Shown here piece after piece: positions 8,162 to 17,960 of a stretch of 40,935 nucleotides of DNA; within the stretch, counting starts at the first letter, position 1, and the number at the start of each line of letters is the position of its first letter. The stretch covers positions 1 to 40,935 of the forward strand of contig DUML01000065.1 of NCBI GenBank assembly GCA_012839895.1, written 5' to 3'. Source of the DNA: Peptococcaceae bacterium. GTDB taxonomy: Bacteria; Bacillota; Desulfitobacteriia; Desulfitobacteriales; Syntrophobotulaceae. The notes under the pieces are model-generated. The model had not been told where the DNA came from and searched no databases. It saw nothing but the letters and a program-made list of their open reading frames with translations. The translations under genes were made by a program, and so were the position numbers.

Positions 8162-9277
8162 TTATCTCCAAGCTGTCTGCTGGCAAATATTTAAGATTCT
8201 ATCCAAAGCCCCAGGTTTAAATACCTCGGCAGATCTTCGACCCATTTCCTCCAGTTTAAAACGATTAAAAATTAATTTTTCTACTTTTTGCCAAAGGAGA
8301 GGGCCTGTAAGTTCCCGGTCAAGAATAACCTGAGCCGCTCCCTTCTCCTCAAAAACCCTGGCATTATATTCCTGGTGGTTTTCAGCAGCATAAGGGTAAG
8401 GGACCAAAATGCCGGCCTTCCCTGCAGCAGATAATTCCGCTAAAGTAGTCGCTCCGGCCCGGCAAAGACAAAGGTCGGCAAGAGCTAACGCTTCCGGCAT
8501 ATTAGTTAAATACTCTACGATTTTCCAGTTTTTTTGCCGCCAAGTAATGCCTTGTGATTCCAATTCCTCAATAATGGCCTTATAAGTGGCGGAGCCAGTA
8601 GCCCAAATAAGCTGGATATCAGGATATTCCTTGAGTTTGGTCAATAAATAAATCACTGCTTTATTAATGCTTAAAGCCCCACGGCTACCCCCGGTAATAA
8701 GCAAAGTTGTCTTCCCGGTTTCAAGTTCCAGGACCTTAGCGCTCTCCTTGCGGTCCAGTTTTCCGATTTCCGGCCTGACAGGCAAACCTACAACTTCAAT
8801 CTTCTGCTCCGAGGAAAAATATTTGGCGCTTTCCGGAAAAGTAACCATTACTTTTTTCACAACTCTAGCCAACATCTTGTTGGTTTTACCAGGGAAAGCG
8901 TTTTGTTCATGTAAAAGCGTGGGGAAACCAAACAAAGCAGCAGTAAGGACCACAGGGCCGGAAACATACCCGCCTGTCCCAACCACCAAGTCAGGTTTAA
9001 ACTCTTTAAGAATTTTCTTTGTTTCCCATAAAGCCTTCAGATTGGTTCCTGCAGCTTTCATGATCTCAATACTAAGTTTACGCGGCAAGCCCCGGCCGGA
9101 AATACCTTGAAAATCCAGGCCGTTTTCCGGAACCAACTTGGCTTCCATACCTTCTTTAGTGCCAACATATAAAACTTGGCAATCCGGAAATCTCTCCTGT
9201 AAGCCTTTAGCTATAGCCATAGCGGGATAAATATGACCTCCGGTCCCGCCCCCGCTGACAATTACACGCAATATCAA
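8162..9277 (-). CDS. murG: Lipid II synthase MurG (GlcNAc transferase)
   Basis: Membrane-associated GT28 glycosyltransferase that adds GlcNAc to lipid I to form lipid II on the inner leaflet. The N-terminal G-loop VSGGGTGGHIYPA, the second G-loop region TGGSRGALSINKAV and the C-terminal UDP-GlcNAc site CRAGATTLAELSAAGKAGILVPYP are present, with the family QEYNAR near the end. Length (about 370 aa) is normal. Translation probably starts at TTG 9277, or at TTG 9271, which would give the canonical MRVIVSGGGTGG start; both follow AAGGAGG. It overlaps the ftsW stop by four bases, so the two are coupled. Confidence 0.97.
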   Translation of the reverse strand: MILRVIVSGGGTGGHIYPAMAIAKGLQERFPDCQVLYVGTKEGMEAKLVPENGLDFQGISGRGLPRKLSIEIMKAAGTNLKALWETKKILKEFKPDLVVGTGGYVSGPVVLTAALFGFPTLLHEQNAFPGKTNKMLARVVKKVMVTFPESAKYFSSEQKIEVVGLPVRPEIGKLDRKESAKVLELETGKTTLLITGGSRGALSINKAVIYLLTKLKEYPDIQLIWATGSATYKAIIEELESQGITWRQKNWKIVEYLTNMPEALALADLCLCRAGATTLAELSAAGKAGILVPYPYAAENHQEYNARVFEEKGAAQVILDRELTGPLLWQKVEKLIFNRFKLEEMGRRSAEVFKPGALDRILNICQQTAWR

Positions 9278-10389
9278 ATTACCTCCTTGGATTTATCACT
9301 AGTTCCAGAGATATTCAATAAAAGTCCGGCTCCTGTCATGGTAAAGAGCAGGGATGTCCCGCCATAACTTAAGAAGGGAAGAGTTATTCCCGTAACAGGC
9401 AGTACTCCGGTTACTACTCCCATGTTGACCATGGCCTGAATGCCAATTAACGAAGTTAACCCCACGGCCAGTAAACTTAAAAAGATATTGGGAGCATTAA
9501 TAGCAATGCGAAAGCCTCTCCAAATAAAGAGAAAGAATAGCAATACCACTAAAGTCGCTCCAACAAAGCCAAGCTCTTCACCAATCATAGCAAAAATAAA
9601 ATCAGTATGATTCTCAGGCAAATAGAGAAATTTTTGCCTGCTATTGCCCAATCCTAAACCGAATAAACCACCGGGCCCCAAAGCCAGTAAAGATTGAATA
9701 GTTTGGTAGCCTTTACCGGAAGGATCAGCCCAGGGATCCAGAAAAGCAAATATCCGGCGCATGCGGTAAGGCGCGGCAATAATAGCCGCGGCAACCAGAG
9801 CAACCCCCGCCAAACCTAAGCCGACCATATGAGAAATCCTGGCTCCCATTGCCAGCAACATGAAAAATATTGTCGCTGCTAAAACCAAGACAGTCCCCAG
9901 GTCAGGTTGCAGCATGATCAAGGCGCAAACCACTCCCAAAAGAGCAAGCACAGGAACAATACCCCGGCGAAAAGAGGTTATTTTATAGGGATTGTTAGCC
10001 AGATAACGAGCTATTATCAGGACCATAGCCAGCTTGATTACTTCCGAAGGCTGGATAGACAACGGCCCTACCCCAATCCAACGGGTTGCGCCGTTTACTT
10101 CCCGGCCAATGCCGGGAATTTTAACCAATACTAACAGCAGCAAGGCGGCGTATAAAATAGGTTTGGCCCACTGGTAGAGAAAACGCCAATCAATGAACAG
10201 GGCTACAGTCATAGCGATCAGCCCCAGGGCTACCCAGACCAGCTCAGCCTTAAAATAATGATAGGGATCGTCAAAATAAAGATAACCTTTAACTGCACTG
10301 GAACTATAAGTCATAATTATCCCCAGTAACAGTAAAGTTAAGATCACTCCCAGCAATAAGGTATCAACCTTTTGGAATTTGCGAATCAC
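9274..10389 (-). CDS. ftsW: SEDS peptidoglycan polymerase FtsW/SpoVE
   Basis: Shape, elongation, division and sporulation (SEDS) family polymerase that joins lipid II into glycan strands with a class B penicillin-binding protein. About ten transmembrane segments are visible across 371 aa. The conserved extracellular loop has NGATRWIGVGPLSIQPSE, the catalytic-aspartate region is LQPDLGT, and the C-terminus has PFLSYGGTSLL. The start is GTG 10389 with SD GGGGGGAG. Position between murD and murG is that of B. subtilis spoVE. With only one SEDS gene and one class B PBP here, this pair may serve both vegetative septation and spore cortex; that is inference. Confidence 0.95.
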   Translation of the reverse strand: MIRKFQKVDTLLLGVILTLLLLGIIMTYSSSAVKGYLYFDDPYHYFKAELVWVALGLIAMTVALFIDWRFLYQWAKPILYAALLLLVLVKIPGIGREVNGATRWIGVGPLSIQPSEVIKLAMVLIIARYLANNPYKITSFRRGIVPVLALLGVVCALIMLQPDLGTVLVLAATIFFMLLAMGARISHMVGLGLAGVALVAAAIIAAPYRMRRIFAFLDPWADPSGKGYQTIQSLLALGPGGLFGLGLGNSRQKFLYLPENHTDFIFAMIGEELGFVGATLVVLLFFLFIWRGFRIAINAPNIFLSLLAVGLTSLIGIQAMVNMGVVTGVLPVTGITLPFLSYGGTSLLFTMTGAGLLLNISGTSDKSKEVI

Positions 10390-10415
10390 TCTTAGCTCCC
10401 CCCTGAAGACAATTA

Positions 10416-11777
10416 TTAGGGTTCGCTATAATGATTACGCACTAACTCCTTAAACAATTCCCCCCTGATCTCATAACTTTTAAACATATCCCAACTTGTA
10501 CAAGCCGGCGAGAGGAGGACAACATCGCCCGGCTCAGCTTCTCCAATGGCTTTAGCTACGGCGTCTTCAAAACTGCCGGCTCTTAAAACCCTTTGCATAT
10601 TTAAGCTGCGGGCCACTCTTTCCAATTCTGCGGCGGCCTCGCCGACTAAAACCAAGCTTTTCACCCGTTTCTTGGCTTCCAGCAAGAATTCCGTCATATC
10701 CAGGCCTTTATTTTTACCCCCGGCTATAAGCACTATCGGTTCCTCGTAAGATTGTAATGCTTTGATTGCTGAATCGGGATTAGTTGCTTTGGAATCATTA
10801 ATAAATAATATGTCATTAAATTTGCCCACAATTTCCTGGCGATGCTTAACCGGCCGAAATTCCCTTAAGACTTTGGCAATATCTTCTACGGTAAGACCCA
10901 TTTCTAGCCCTGCAGCCACAGCAGCCATCACATTTTCCAAATTGTGGCTGCCTCTTAATAATAGCTCCTGGTATCCGATAATTTTCGTAGCCTGGGAAGC
11001 ATGCCTAACGACGATATCTTTCCCTCTGAGGCAAATACCGTCGGTTAACTGCTCCCGGACACTAAAATATCTGACCCTGGCCTTGGTCTTAAGCTTAAAA
11101 TCCCTAATCAAGGGATCATCCCAATTCAAAACAGCCAGGTCTTCAAAAGTTTGATTCTCCAGAATCCGGGCCTTGGCTTGAACATAGGCTTCCATAGTCC
11201 CATGGCGGTCCAAATGGTCAGGTGTTAAATTTAAAACTACCGCTATATTTACCTGCATGCGGTCGATTAACTCCAGTTGAAAGCTGGATAGCTCGGCGAC
11301 TACAATTCCGTCTTCTTTAAGCTCATCTACCAAACCGCTTAAAGCAATACCAATATTGCCGGCCACAATAGTTGGCCTGCCTGTGGCTTTCGCCAGTTCC
11401 CCAATAAGAGTAGTAGTAGTGGTCTTGCCATTGCTTCCCGTAACTCCGATTTTTAAAGCCGGCAAATCTCTTAAGGCAAGCTCTACTTCACTCCAAACCG
11501 GAATGCCCTTGCTCATGGCTTCCTGAATAAAAGGAAGCTGGGGAGAGACTCCAGGGGAAAGAACCAGCAAATCCGGCTTTATTAATTCTATTTCCGGTTC
11601 CTTGCCTAAGCGTAAATGACTGTCGTCAAGAGCTAATTTTTCTATATTCTGCAGTTTATCCTTAGGCTCTTTGTCGGTTAGGAAAACTTCAGCCCCTGAA
11701 CGCAAAAGTTTACCGACCGCAGCCTGGCCGCTTAATCCTGCGCCGACTACCAGTACTTTTTTCCCTTGAAAATCCAT
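10416..11777 (-). CDS. murD: UDP-MurNAc-L-alanine:D-glutamate ligase MurD
   Basis: ATP-dependent Mur ligase that adds D-Glu to UDP-MurNAc-L-Ala. It has the N-terminal Rossmann-like domain (KVLVVGAGLSGQAAV), the ATP P-loop GVTGSNGKTTTTTLIGEL, the NLTPDHLDRHGTMEAY helix with metal and substrate contacts, and the C-terminal VLIAGGKNKGLDMTEF and LLSPACTSWDMFKSYEIRGE motifs typical of MurD. Length is 453 aa. ATG 11777 follows GGAGAG by seven bases. It is 21 bases after mraY. Confidence 0.98.
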   Translation of the reverse strand: MDFQGKKVLVVGAGLSGQAAVGKLLRSGAEVFLTDKEPKDKLQNIEKLALDDSHLRLGKEPEIELIKPDLLVLSPGVSPQLPFIQEAMSKGIPVWSEVELALRDLPALKIGVTGSNGKTTTTTLIGELAKATGRPTIVAGNIGIALSGLVDELKEDGIVVAELSSFQLELIDRMQVNIAVVLNLTPDHLDRHGTMEAYVQAKARILENQTFEDLAVLNWDDPLIRDFKLKTKARVRYFSVREQLTDGICLRGKDIVVRHASQATKIIGYQELLLRGSHNLENVMAAVAAGLEMGLTVEDIAKVLREFRPVKHRQEIVGKFNDILFINDSKATNPDSAIKALQSYEEPIVLIAGGKNKGLDMTEFLLEAKKRVKSLVLVGEAAAELERVARSLNMQRVLRAGSFEDAVAKAIGEAEPGDVVLLSPACTSWDMFKSYEIRGELFKELVRNHYSEP

Positions 11778-11798
11778 ATAATTACTCTCCTTAAACTA

Positions 11799-12806
11799 CT
11801 ATATAACCATCAAAGAGAAGGAAAATACGCCAAGTAAAGCAAAAACCACCGCCGCCATCCAGAAAACAAGGACAACCTTCTTTTCTTTCCAACCGCTTAA
11901 TTCAAAATGGTGGTGTAGGGGGCTCATTTTAAAAACCCTTTTCCCTCTGGTCTGAAAAGAAATAACCTGGATAATTACCGACAAAGCCTCCAGGACATAA
12001 ACTCCTCCCAAGATAATCAAAACAAGTTCACTGCGGCTTAAAATTGCCAGTCCCGCTAAAGCTCCTCCCAAAGCAAGTGAACCACAGTCGCCCATAAAGA
12101 CCCGGGCCGGGTAAAAATTAAAACGTAAAAAACCAAGGCAACCCCCGGCCAGGGCTGCGGCAAAAAGAGGCAAATCGGCAGGATTAACGGCTAAAGACGT
12201 TAAGTACCCGCTTTTGACAGCCAGAACGCTTATAAAAATGTAGCCTACCGCAGCAATCATGGTAGTCCCGGCAGCCAGACCGTCAAGCCCGTCGGTAAGA
12301 TTAACGGCATTTGTAGCGCTGACTACCACTAAAGCAACTAAGGGGTAGTAGAAAACACCTAAGTCTATTTCCCAGGAAGTAAAGGGCACACCGATTACCG
12401 TCCCTCGACCCAAAAAAGCAGCTGAAACTGCCGCTAAGATTAAAGCCAAGAAAAACTCGGCAGCCAGCTTTTGCTTGGCCCTTAACCCCAAGTTTTGTCG
12501 GCGCAGGACTTTGAGAAAGTCATCCAGGAAACCAACCAATCCGAAACCCAAAGTAATCCCCAATAAAGTCAAAATACCAGGAGAATATGGCCGCTCCGCC
12601 AGCAGGAGAACGGCGACTACAATCCCGCAAAGAAAGATTAAGCCTCCAATTGTAGGCGTTCCCGCTTTGGCCATATGCCTTTGGGGCCCCTCGGTCCTAA
12701 TGCTTTGGCCAAATTTCAAAACCCTTAAGACCGGGATAAGAAACGGACCTACTATTAAACTTACCAAAAGGGCAATACCTGCCGCCAAAAAAATCTTTTC
12801 TATCAC
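11799..12806 (-). CDS. mraY: Phospho-MurNAc-pentapeptide transferase MraY
   Basis: Polytopic enzyme that attaches phospho-MurNAc-pentapeptide to undecaprenyl phosphate, giving lipid I. Ten hydrophobic segments are visible. The catalytic aspartates occur in VGFLDDFLKV and NAVNLTDGLDGLAAG; the FMGDCGSLALGG segment and the histidine motif MSPLHHHFELSGW are also intact. Length 335 aa, start GTG 12806 with SD AAAGGA. Five bases separate it from murF. Confidence 0.98.
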   Translation of the reverse strand: MIEKIFLAAGIALLVSLIVGPFLIPVLRVLKFGQSIRTEGPQRHMAKAGTPTIGGLIFLCGIVVAVLLLAERPYSPGILTLLGITLGFGLVGFLDDFLKVLRRQNLGLRAKQKLAAEFFLALILAAVSAAFLGRGTVIGVPFTSWEIDLGVFYYPLVALVVVSATNAVNLTDGLDGLAAGTTMIAAVGYIFISVLAVKSGYLTSLAVNPADLPLFAAALAGGCLGFLRFNFYPARVFMGDCGSLALGGALAGLAILSRSELVLIILGGVYVLEALSVIIQVISFQTRGKRVFKMSPLHHHFELSGWKEKKVVLVFWMAAVVFALLGVFSFSLMVI

Positions 12807-12811
12807 GGTAC

Positions 12812-14224
12812 TTATTCCTTTCTCCTTAACAATTCTGTTATTCTTTCCATACGCATGCCACGGGAACCTTTAATAAGTATCCAAGCGCCCGCCCCGGTCT
12901 CTTTTAAGATCTGCTCGGTAAGGGCAGCTGCCTGCCGGCAATCGGCACAGGTGTGAATCTGTTCTAAAGCTAATCCTCCGGTTAAAGCTCCCTGGGCAAT
13001 TTCTTCAGCCAACGGGCCAACTGTGACCAATTTGTTAATACCCAACCGGGCTACCGCTTGCCCTACTTCCCGATGCCCGGAAACCGCAGCTTCTCCCAAT
13101 TCGTACATTTCACCCAGTATAGCTATGGTCTTGGCTCCGCCTCTTTCGGCTAAAATTTTCAGCGAAGCCTGCATAGAAGCAGGGTTGGCGTTATAAACAT
13201 CGCTTAAGATGGTACTGCCGTTAATTCCGGGAATAACCTCCAGCCTCATGCTGGAAAGCTCAAAATCAGCCAAAGCTTGTGAACCTTGCTTTAGGCTTAC
13301 TCCGCATACTAATCCCACGGCAAGAGCAGCCAAGGCATCAAGCACATTATGTTCGCCCGGCAAAGGCAACCTTACTTCACAGCTTTCCCCCTGGGCTTTA
13401 GCTTGAAAGAAAGTATGTAAACTTCCTGAGGGCTTCAAGCTCATTCCCTGGACATGGGGCTCGGCATAACGGCCCTCCAGTCCGTAAAAGATAATTTGCC
13501 GTTTACTGTTTGCAGCCAGCTTCACACTATGATAATCCTCAGCGTTTAACACCGCAATTCCCTCCGCCGGGAGGTTGGCGATTAATTCCCATTTTGCCTG
13601 GGCAATTCTTTCCTGAGTGCCTAACAATTCCAAATGGGTAGTTCCAATGTTCGTAATGACCCCAACGGTAGGACTGCAGATTTGACAAAGAGCGTCAATT
13701 TGGCCAAGTCCCCGCATCCCCATTTCCAGCACCAGCACTTCAGTGTCCTCAGCCGCCTCCAGGATGGTTAGCGGAAGACCGATTTCGTTATTATGGTTTT
13801 CCTTATTCTTATAGACTCTATATTTTTGGGCCAAAACAGCCGCTACCATATCTTTGGTGGTTGTTTTGCCTGTGCTGCCCGTTATTCCAATAACTTTAGG
13901 ATTAATTTCTCCCCGCCAAGCTTTGGCCAAGCTTTGCAAAGCTTCCCTGGAATTTTCCACCTCAATTACGGCCTTCCCCTCCGGGATGGGGGGTAAACCA
14001 TAACCGGCCAGGCCGCTTTTTTCGGCAATGGCGATAGTAGCCCCGGTTGCCAAGGCATTGCTTAAAAATAAATGGCCGTCTGTTTTTTCCCCTTTTAAAG
14101 CCACAAATATTTCTCCCGGTTTAACTTGCCTGCTGTCCAAGGCACAACCGCCTTTAAAGGGAACCGCTGCATCACCGTAGAGTTGACCCTTTAGATGCTC
14201 AGCAATTTTGCCGCTAGTCCACAT
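12812..14224 (-). CDS. murF: UDP-MurNAc-tripeptide:D-Ala-D-Ala ligase MurF
   Basis: Completes the cytoplasmic pentapeptide precursor by adding D-Ala-D-Ala. The Mur ligase motifs are GITGSTGKTTTKDMVAAVL (P-loop), NIGTTHLELLGT, and LSDVYNANPASMQASL, the last of these diagnostic of MurF; the C-terminal domain ends ILIKGSRGMRMERI. Start ATG 14224 lies eight bases from AAGGAG; the ATG at 14230 is only two bases from it. The start overlaps the end of murE by 11 bases, which suggests translational coupling. Confidence 0.97.
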   Translation of the reverse strand: MWTSGKIAEHLKGQLYGDAAVPFKGGCALDSRQVKPGEIFVALKGEKTDGHLFLSNALATGATIAIAEKSGLAGYGLPPIPEGKAVIEVENSREALQSLAKAWRGEINPKVIGITGSTGKTTTKDMVAAVLAQKYRVYKNKENHNNEIGLPLTILEAAEDTEVLVLEMGMRGLGQIDALCQICSPTVGVITNIGTTHLELLGTQERIAQAKWELIANLPAEGIAVLNAEDYHSVKLAANSKRQIIFYGLEGRYAEPHVQGMSLKPSGSLHTFFQAKAQGESCEVRLPLPGEHNVLDALAALAVGLVCGVSLKQGSQALADFELSSMRLEVIPGINGSTILSDVYNANPASMQASLKILAERGGAKTIAILGEMYELGEAAVSGHREVGQAVARLGINKLVTVGPLAEEIAQGALTGGLALEQIHTCADCRQAAALTEQILKETGAGAWILIKGSRGMRMERITELLRRKE

Positions 14225-15689
14225 AGCCATTTCTCCTTAAAGCTATTTCCACTTCTTCCCGGTCATCAAAATGAATCTTTTCCGTGCCGATAATTTGATA
14301 ATCTTCATGGCCTTTACCGGCAATCAGGACAGTATCTCCCGGCCGGGCAACTGAACAAGCGTGATTAATAGCTTCCCGCCGGTCCACAATAACCCTGTAA
14401 TCCACCTGGCCAATTCCGGGCAGGATATCTTCAATTATCTTCATGGGTTCTTCTGTGCGAGGGTTATCCGAAGTCACCACCACATAATCGCTTAATCTAC
14501 CGGCAGCTTCACCCATTAAAGGTCTTTTCGTCCTGTCTCGGTCCCCTCCACAGCCAAAAACTGTAATTAAACGGCCGGAAGTAATCTCCCTCGCAGTTGA
14601 CAGGACATTCTTCAGCCCATCCGGTGTATGGGCATAATCCACAATAACTAAAAAGGGCTGGCCAAAGCGAATGCTTTGAAACCTTCCGGGAACTCCTTTA
14701 ATCTCAGCAAGAGCTTTAACAACTATTTCAGGTGGGTAACCGGAGCTCACTGCCCAGGCAAAAGCGGCCAAAGCGTTGTAGACACTGAATTTACCGGGCG
14801 TGCTGTAGAATATTTCGGTTTGTTCCCCCTGATAATTAACCAAAAATTCAACTCCTTGATCGGAGAGTTTTATATGAGTAGCCTGAAAATCGGCCTGGGA
14901 ATCAACTCCATAGCTTACCACCCTGCAAGCAGCCTTTTCCTTCAGGTAAGGATAAGAACTGTCGTCGGCATTCAGCACTGCCAGCTGCTTTTCCCCTTCT
15001 TTCAGCCCGGCAAAAAGCAAAGCTTTGGCTTCCAAGTATTCTTGCATATTCTGATGATAATCCAGGTGGTCCTGAGTTAAATTTGTAAAGATTCCCGCCC
15101 GAAAAACACAGCCATTAACCCGGCCCAAATCCAAAGCATGGGAAGAAACTTCCATAACAGCCGTTTCCACTTTTTCCTGAACCATCTCAGCCAGGAGTTG
15201 TTGTAATTCAGTTGCTTCGGGAGTAGTATGTTCCCCTGGAAGTTGCCGCTCACCTATTCTTGCTCCCAAGGTGCCGATTAAGCCGGTTTTTTTCCCGGCG
15301 GTGTGGGCTATTTTTTCAATTAAATGGGTCACAGTAGTTTTCCCGTTTGTACCGGTCACCCCGATTAGTTCCAGCCGGCGGGAAGGGAAATCAAAAAATT
15401 TTGCTGCCAAGTAGCCAACAGTGTCACGGGTATTCTTGACTTTAACTTGAGGAATATCCAGTTTTAAAAAACGTTCTACCAGTAATGCTTTAGCACCGTT
15501 TGCCAGCGCAGCTACGGCAAAATCATGGCCGTCAAACTTAAACCCGGGTATACAGGCATAAATATCACCTGGCCGCACTTTTCTGGAGTCATGAGTAAGA
15601 CCTGTGATTAACACATGCGAATCACCAGAGATTTGGGCACCCGGTATTCCCTTAATCAGCTCCTCTAGAGTCCGGCCGTTTCTTGTCAT
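14214..15689 (-). CDS. murE: UDP-MurNAc-tripeptide synthase MurE (meso-DAP type)
   Basis: Adds the third stem amino acid to UDP-MurNAc-L-Ala-D-Glu. P-loop GVTGTNGKTTVTHLIEKI, EVSSHALDLGRV, FTNLTQDHLDYHQNM and the C-terminal DNPRTEEPMKIIEDIL are present. The DNPR motif is the signature of enzymes selecting meso-diaminopimelate, so the wall is predicted to be DAP-type. Length 491 aa. ATG 15689 follows AAGGA. The 156-base gap to spoVD is AT-rich with a TATAAT-like sequence (15771-15776) but no matching -35, so any internal promoter is unproven. Confidence 0.97.
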   Translation of the reverse strand: MTRNGRTLEELIKGIPGAQISGDSHVLITGLTHDSRKVRPGDIYACIPGFKFDGHDFAVAALANGAKALLVERFLKLDIPQVKVKNTRDTVGYLAAKFFDFPSRRLELIGVTGTNGKTTVTHLIEKIAHTAGKKTGLIGTLGARIGERQLPGEHTTPEATELQQLLAEMVQEKVETAVMEVSSHALDLGRVNGCVFRAGIFTNLTQDHLDYHQNMQEYLEAKALLFAGLKEGEKQLAVLNADDSSYPYLKEKAACRVVSYGVDSQADFQATHIKLSDQGVEFLVNYQGEQTEIFYSTPGKFSVYNALAAFAWAVSSGYPPEIVVKALAEIKGVPGRFQSIRFGQPFLVIVDYAHTPDGLKNVLSTAREITSGRLITVFGCGGDRDRTKRPLMGEAAGRLSDYVVVTSDNPRTEEPMKIIEDILPGIGQVDYRVIVDRREAINHACSVARPGDTVLIAGKGHEDYQIIGTEKIHFDDREEVEIALRRNGYVD

Positions 15690-15845
15690 TTAATTCAATC
15701 CTTTCATTCCCAAATAGGCACTCAACTTTTTTAAACAAGTGCATTTTTTCTTAATAGTTTACTTATTTTATTATAAACACTTTTGGGCTTTTCCAGACCC
15801 TTAAATTAATTTTTTTATAACTTCCCAAAGAAAAAAGGATCTTGA

Positions 15846-17912
15846 CTAAGGTGCAAGATCAGCTAAATTGGGATTGGAACCAAGGGGTATTCTTGGACCA
15901 AGGCTTTCAATAGCTTCAATATCCGGATCATATTCTTGGTACCAGGGTGCTATAGCAGGTTCGCCCGCTTCCGGCCCAAGATAAAGAATTACCGTCGATC
16001 CTGCTTCAACTGTAGCTTCTCCATGGGGAATCTGGTCGATAACATTTGAACCTTGGCCTTCAATCATCACTTTAAAGCCGGCCGCAGTTAAAGTTTTTTG
16101 AGCCTCGGCCAAGGGCTGACCCAAGACAGAAGGCACTACAGCGGGTTTTTTGACAGGTGGATATTCTACTCCGTACATAGGTTTACCCGGAGCCAGTGGG
16201 GCATTGGGGTCGGGTTTAATACCCAGGTATTTGAGTGAATCCAGCATGACTGCCTGAACCACCGGGCCGGCCACAACTCCACCGTAAAAAGGCACACCGT
16301 CAATAACAACCAATACCGTAAGCTTAGGATCATTGGCCGGAGCAAAAGCAACAAAAGAAGCTATATATTCTCCTTGAATATACTTTCCCCCGACTACTTT
16401 TTGGGCAGTTCCGGTTTTGCCCGCCACCCTGTAACCGGGAAGAAAAGCCCGGCGGCCTGTACCATTGGTCACAACCGATTCCAGGATTTCACAAGTAAGC
16501 TTGGCGGTCTCTTCACTAATCACCCTGCCCACCACTTCTTTGCGGAAAGGTACAATGACATCTCCGTCAGGTGTTGTGATTTCTTGGACCAGTTGAGGTT
16601 TTAAAAGGACTCCGCCGTTGGCAACAGCTGATACTGCAGTAATAAGCTGAATAGGAGTAACATTATTAGTTTGCCCCATGGACATTGTCGCCAGGTCCAA
16701 AGCTGTCGCTCTTTTCTTATCTGCTATTATTCCTTTGGCTTCTCCGGACATCTCAATCCCGGTCTTTTTACCAAAGCCAAAAGCCGTCAGGTATTTATAA
16801 AACCTATCCATCCCCAGGCGTTGGCCCATCTCAATAAACCCCGGGTTACAGGAATTCTCCACAACCTGGACCATGGTTTGGCTGCCATGCCCTCCTGCTT
16901 TCCAACAGCGTACTCTTTTCCCAAGGATAATGGCATGCCCGGGGTCATGAAACATTTCATTGGTTTTAATTACTTTTTCTTCCAAGGCAGCAGCCAGGGT
17001 AATAATTTTAAAAGTCGAACCTGGCTCATAACCGTTTTGAATAGCAATGTTTCGCCGGGTACTGGGGTCTGCGGCCTGATAATTGTTGGGATCAAAAGTC
17101 GGCGCAGATGCTATGGCCAGCATTCTTCCGGTGGAAGGCTCCATCACAAGTATCGAAGCGTTTTTGGGAGTTCTGCCTTCCATATTCAGCCCTTGCCCGG
17201 CCATCAGTTTAGCTAGCTCTCTCTCCGCAATAGCCTGGATATTTTTATCAATTGTCAGCTTGACGGTATTTCCTTGAACGGGCGGGATATACTCATGATT
17301 GCCGCCGGGGATTTTTGTGCCGTCAGCGCCGTATTCCGTGAGAACACTGCCCGGAAGGCCGGTTAGCTCCTTTTCCCGGGAATGTTCGATTCCCTCCAGT
17401 CCCTGGTTGTCAATACCGGTAAAGCCTAAGACATGCGCGGCCAGAGAACCGTTCGGATAGAACCGGGCACTGTCTTCAACAATACCGATACCGGGAAGAT
17501 TCAAACTCTTTATTTTTTCTGCCGCTTCGGCAGGTATTTTCTTCTTGACATATTCCAAAGAAGTGCGTTTAGTTATCCTCTCCAAAACATCGGCCTTATC
17601 CATTTGCAAGATTTCAGCCAGAATGGTTGCTATTTCTTCCTGACGCCCGGATTTTCTGACCTCAGCCGGCACGGCATATACCGTTTCGGCACTGATATCC
17701 ATAGCCAGGATATTGCCATTGCAATCAACAATGTTTCCCCTTTTAGGCGCTACCGGGACACCACGGAAATGTTCTTCTTCAGCCAAGTCCTTCAAAAAAG
17801 GGCCGTCTCTTAATTGCACAATCCCTAATCTTATGATTAGAACTAAAAGAAAAATGCTGCATAAGCTCAAAAGTAAGACGATTCGTTTATGCATTTTCAG
17901 GATTTGCACCAT
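15846..17912 (-). CDS. spoVD: Class B penicillin-binding protein with PASTA domain (SpoVD/FtsI type)
   Basis: Membrane-anchored transpeptidase that cross-links septal or cortex peptidoglycan and partners the SEDS protein. It has one transmembrane segment (about residues 11-31), the dimerisation domain with PKRGNIVDCNGNILA, and a transpeptidase domain with Ser299 in STFK (299-302), SCN (354-356) and KTG (499-501). One PASTA domain follows (about 612-675), then a short acidic tail. A C-terminal PASTA is typical of SpoVD. It is the only transpeptidase in this cluster, so it may also do the job of FtsI/PBP2B. Start ATG 17912; its SD GGGGGTAG lies inside a stable hairpin (see 17913-17943). Confidence 0.94.
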   Translation of the reverse strand: MVQILKMHKRIVLLLSLCSIFLLVLIIRLGIVQLRDGPFLKDLAEEEHFRGVPVAPKRGNIVDCNGNILAMDISAETVYAVPAEVRKSGRQEEIATILAEILQMDKADVLERITKRTSLEYVKKKIPAEAAEKIKSLNLPGIGIVEDSARFYPNGSLAAHVLGFTGIDNQGLEGIEHSREKELTGLPGSVLTEYGADGTKIPGGNHEYIPPVQGNTVKLTIDKNIQAIAERELAKLMAGQGLNMEGRTPKNASILVMEPSTGRMLAIASAPTFDPNNYQAADPSTRRNIAIQNGYEPGSTFKIITLAAALEEKVIKTNEMFHDPGHAIILGKRVRCWKAGGHGSQTMVQVVENSCNPGFIEMGQRLGMDRFYKYLTAFGFGKKTGIEMSGEAKGIIADKKRATALDLATMSMGQTNNVTPIQLITAVSAVANGGVLLKPQLVQEITTPDGDVIVPFRKEVVGRVISEETAKLTCEILESVVTNGTGRRAFLPGYRVAGKTGTAQKVVGGKYIQGEYIASFVAFAPANDPKLTVLVVIDGVPFYGGVVAGPVVQAVMLDSLKYLGIKPDPNAPLAPGKPMYGVEYPPVKKPAVVPSVLGQPLAEAQKTLTAAGFKVMIEGQGSNVIDQIPHGEATVEAGSTVILYLGPEAGEPAIAPWYQEYDPDIEAIESLGPRIPLGSNPNLADLAP

Positions 17913-17943
17913 AAAAATCTACCCCCATCTTATAGGGGTAGAT
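17913..17943 (-). promoter_or_regulatory. Hairpin plus U-tract over the spoVD ribosome-binding site
   Basis: In the ftsL-spoVD gap the transcript can form ATCTACCCC (17943-17935) paired with GGGGTAGAT (17925-17917), a nine-base perfect stem with a nine-base loop, followed by four to five T and then the spoVD ATG. The descending arm contains the spoVD SD. It therefore resembles both a weak intrinsic terminator and an SD-sequestering stem. Confidence 0.65.
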
Positions 17944-17960
17944 TATAAACTCCTTTGGCG

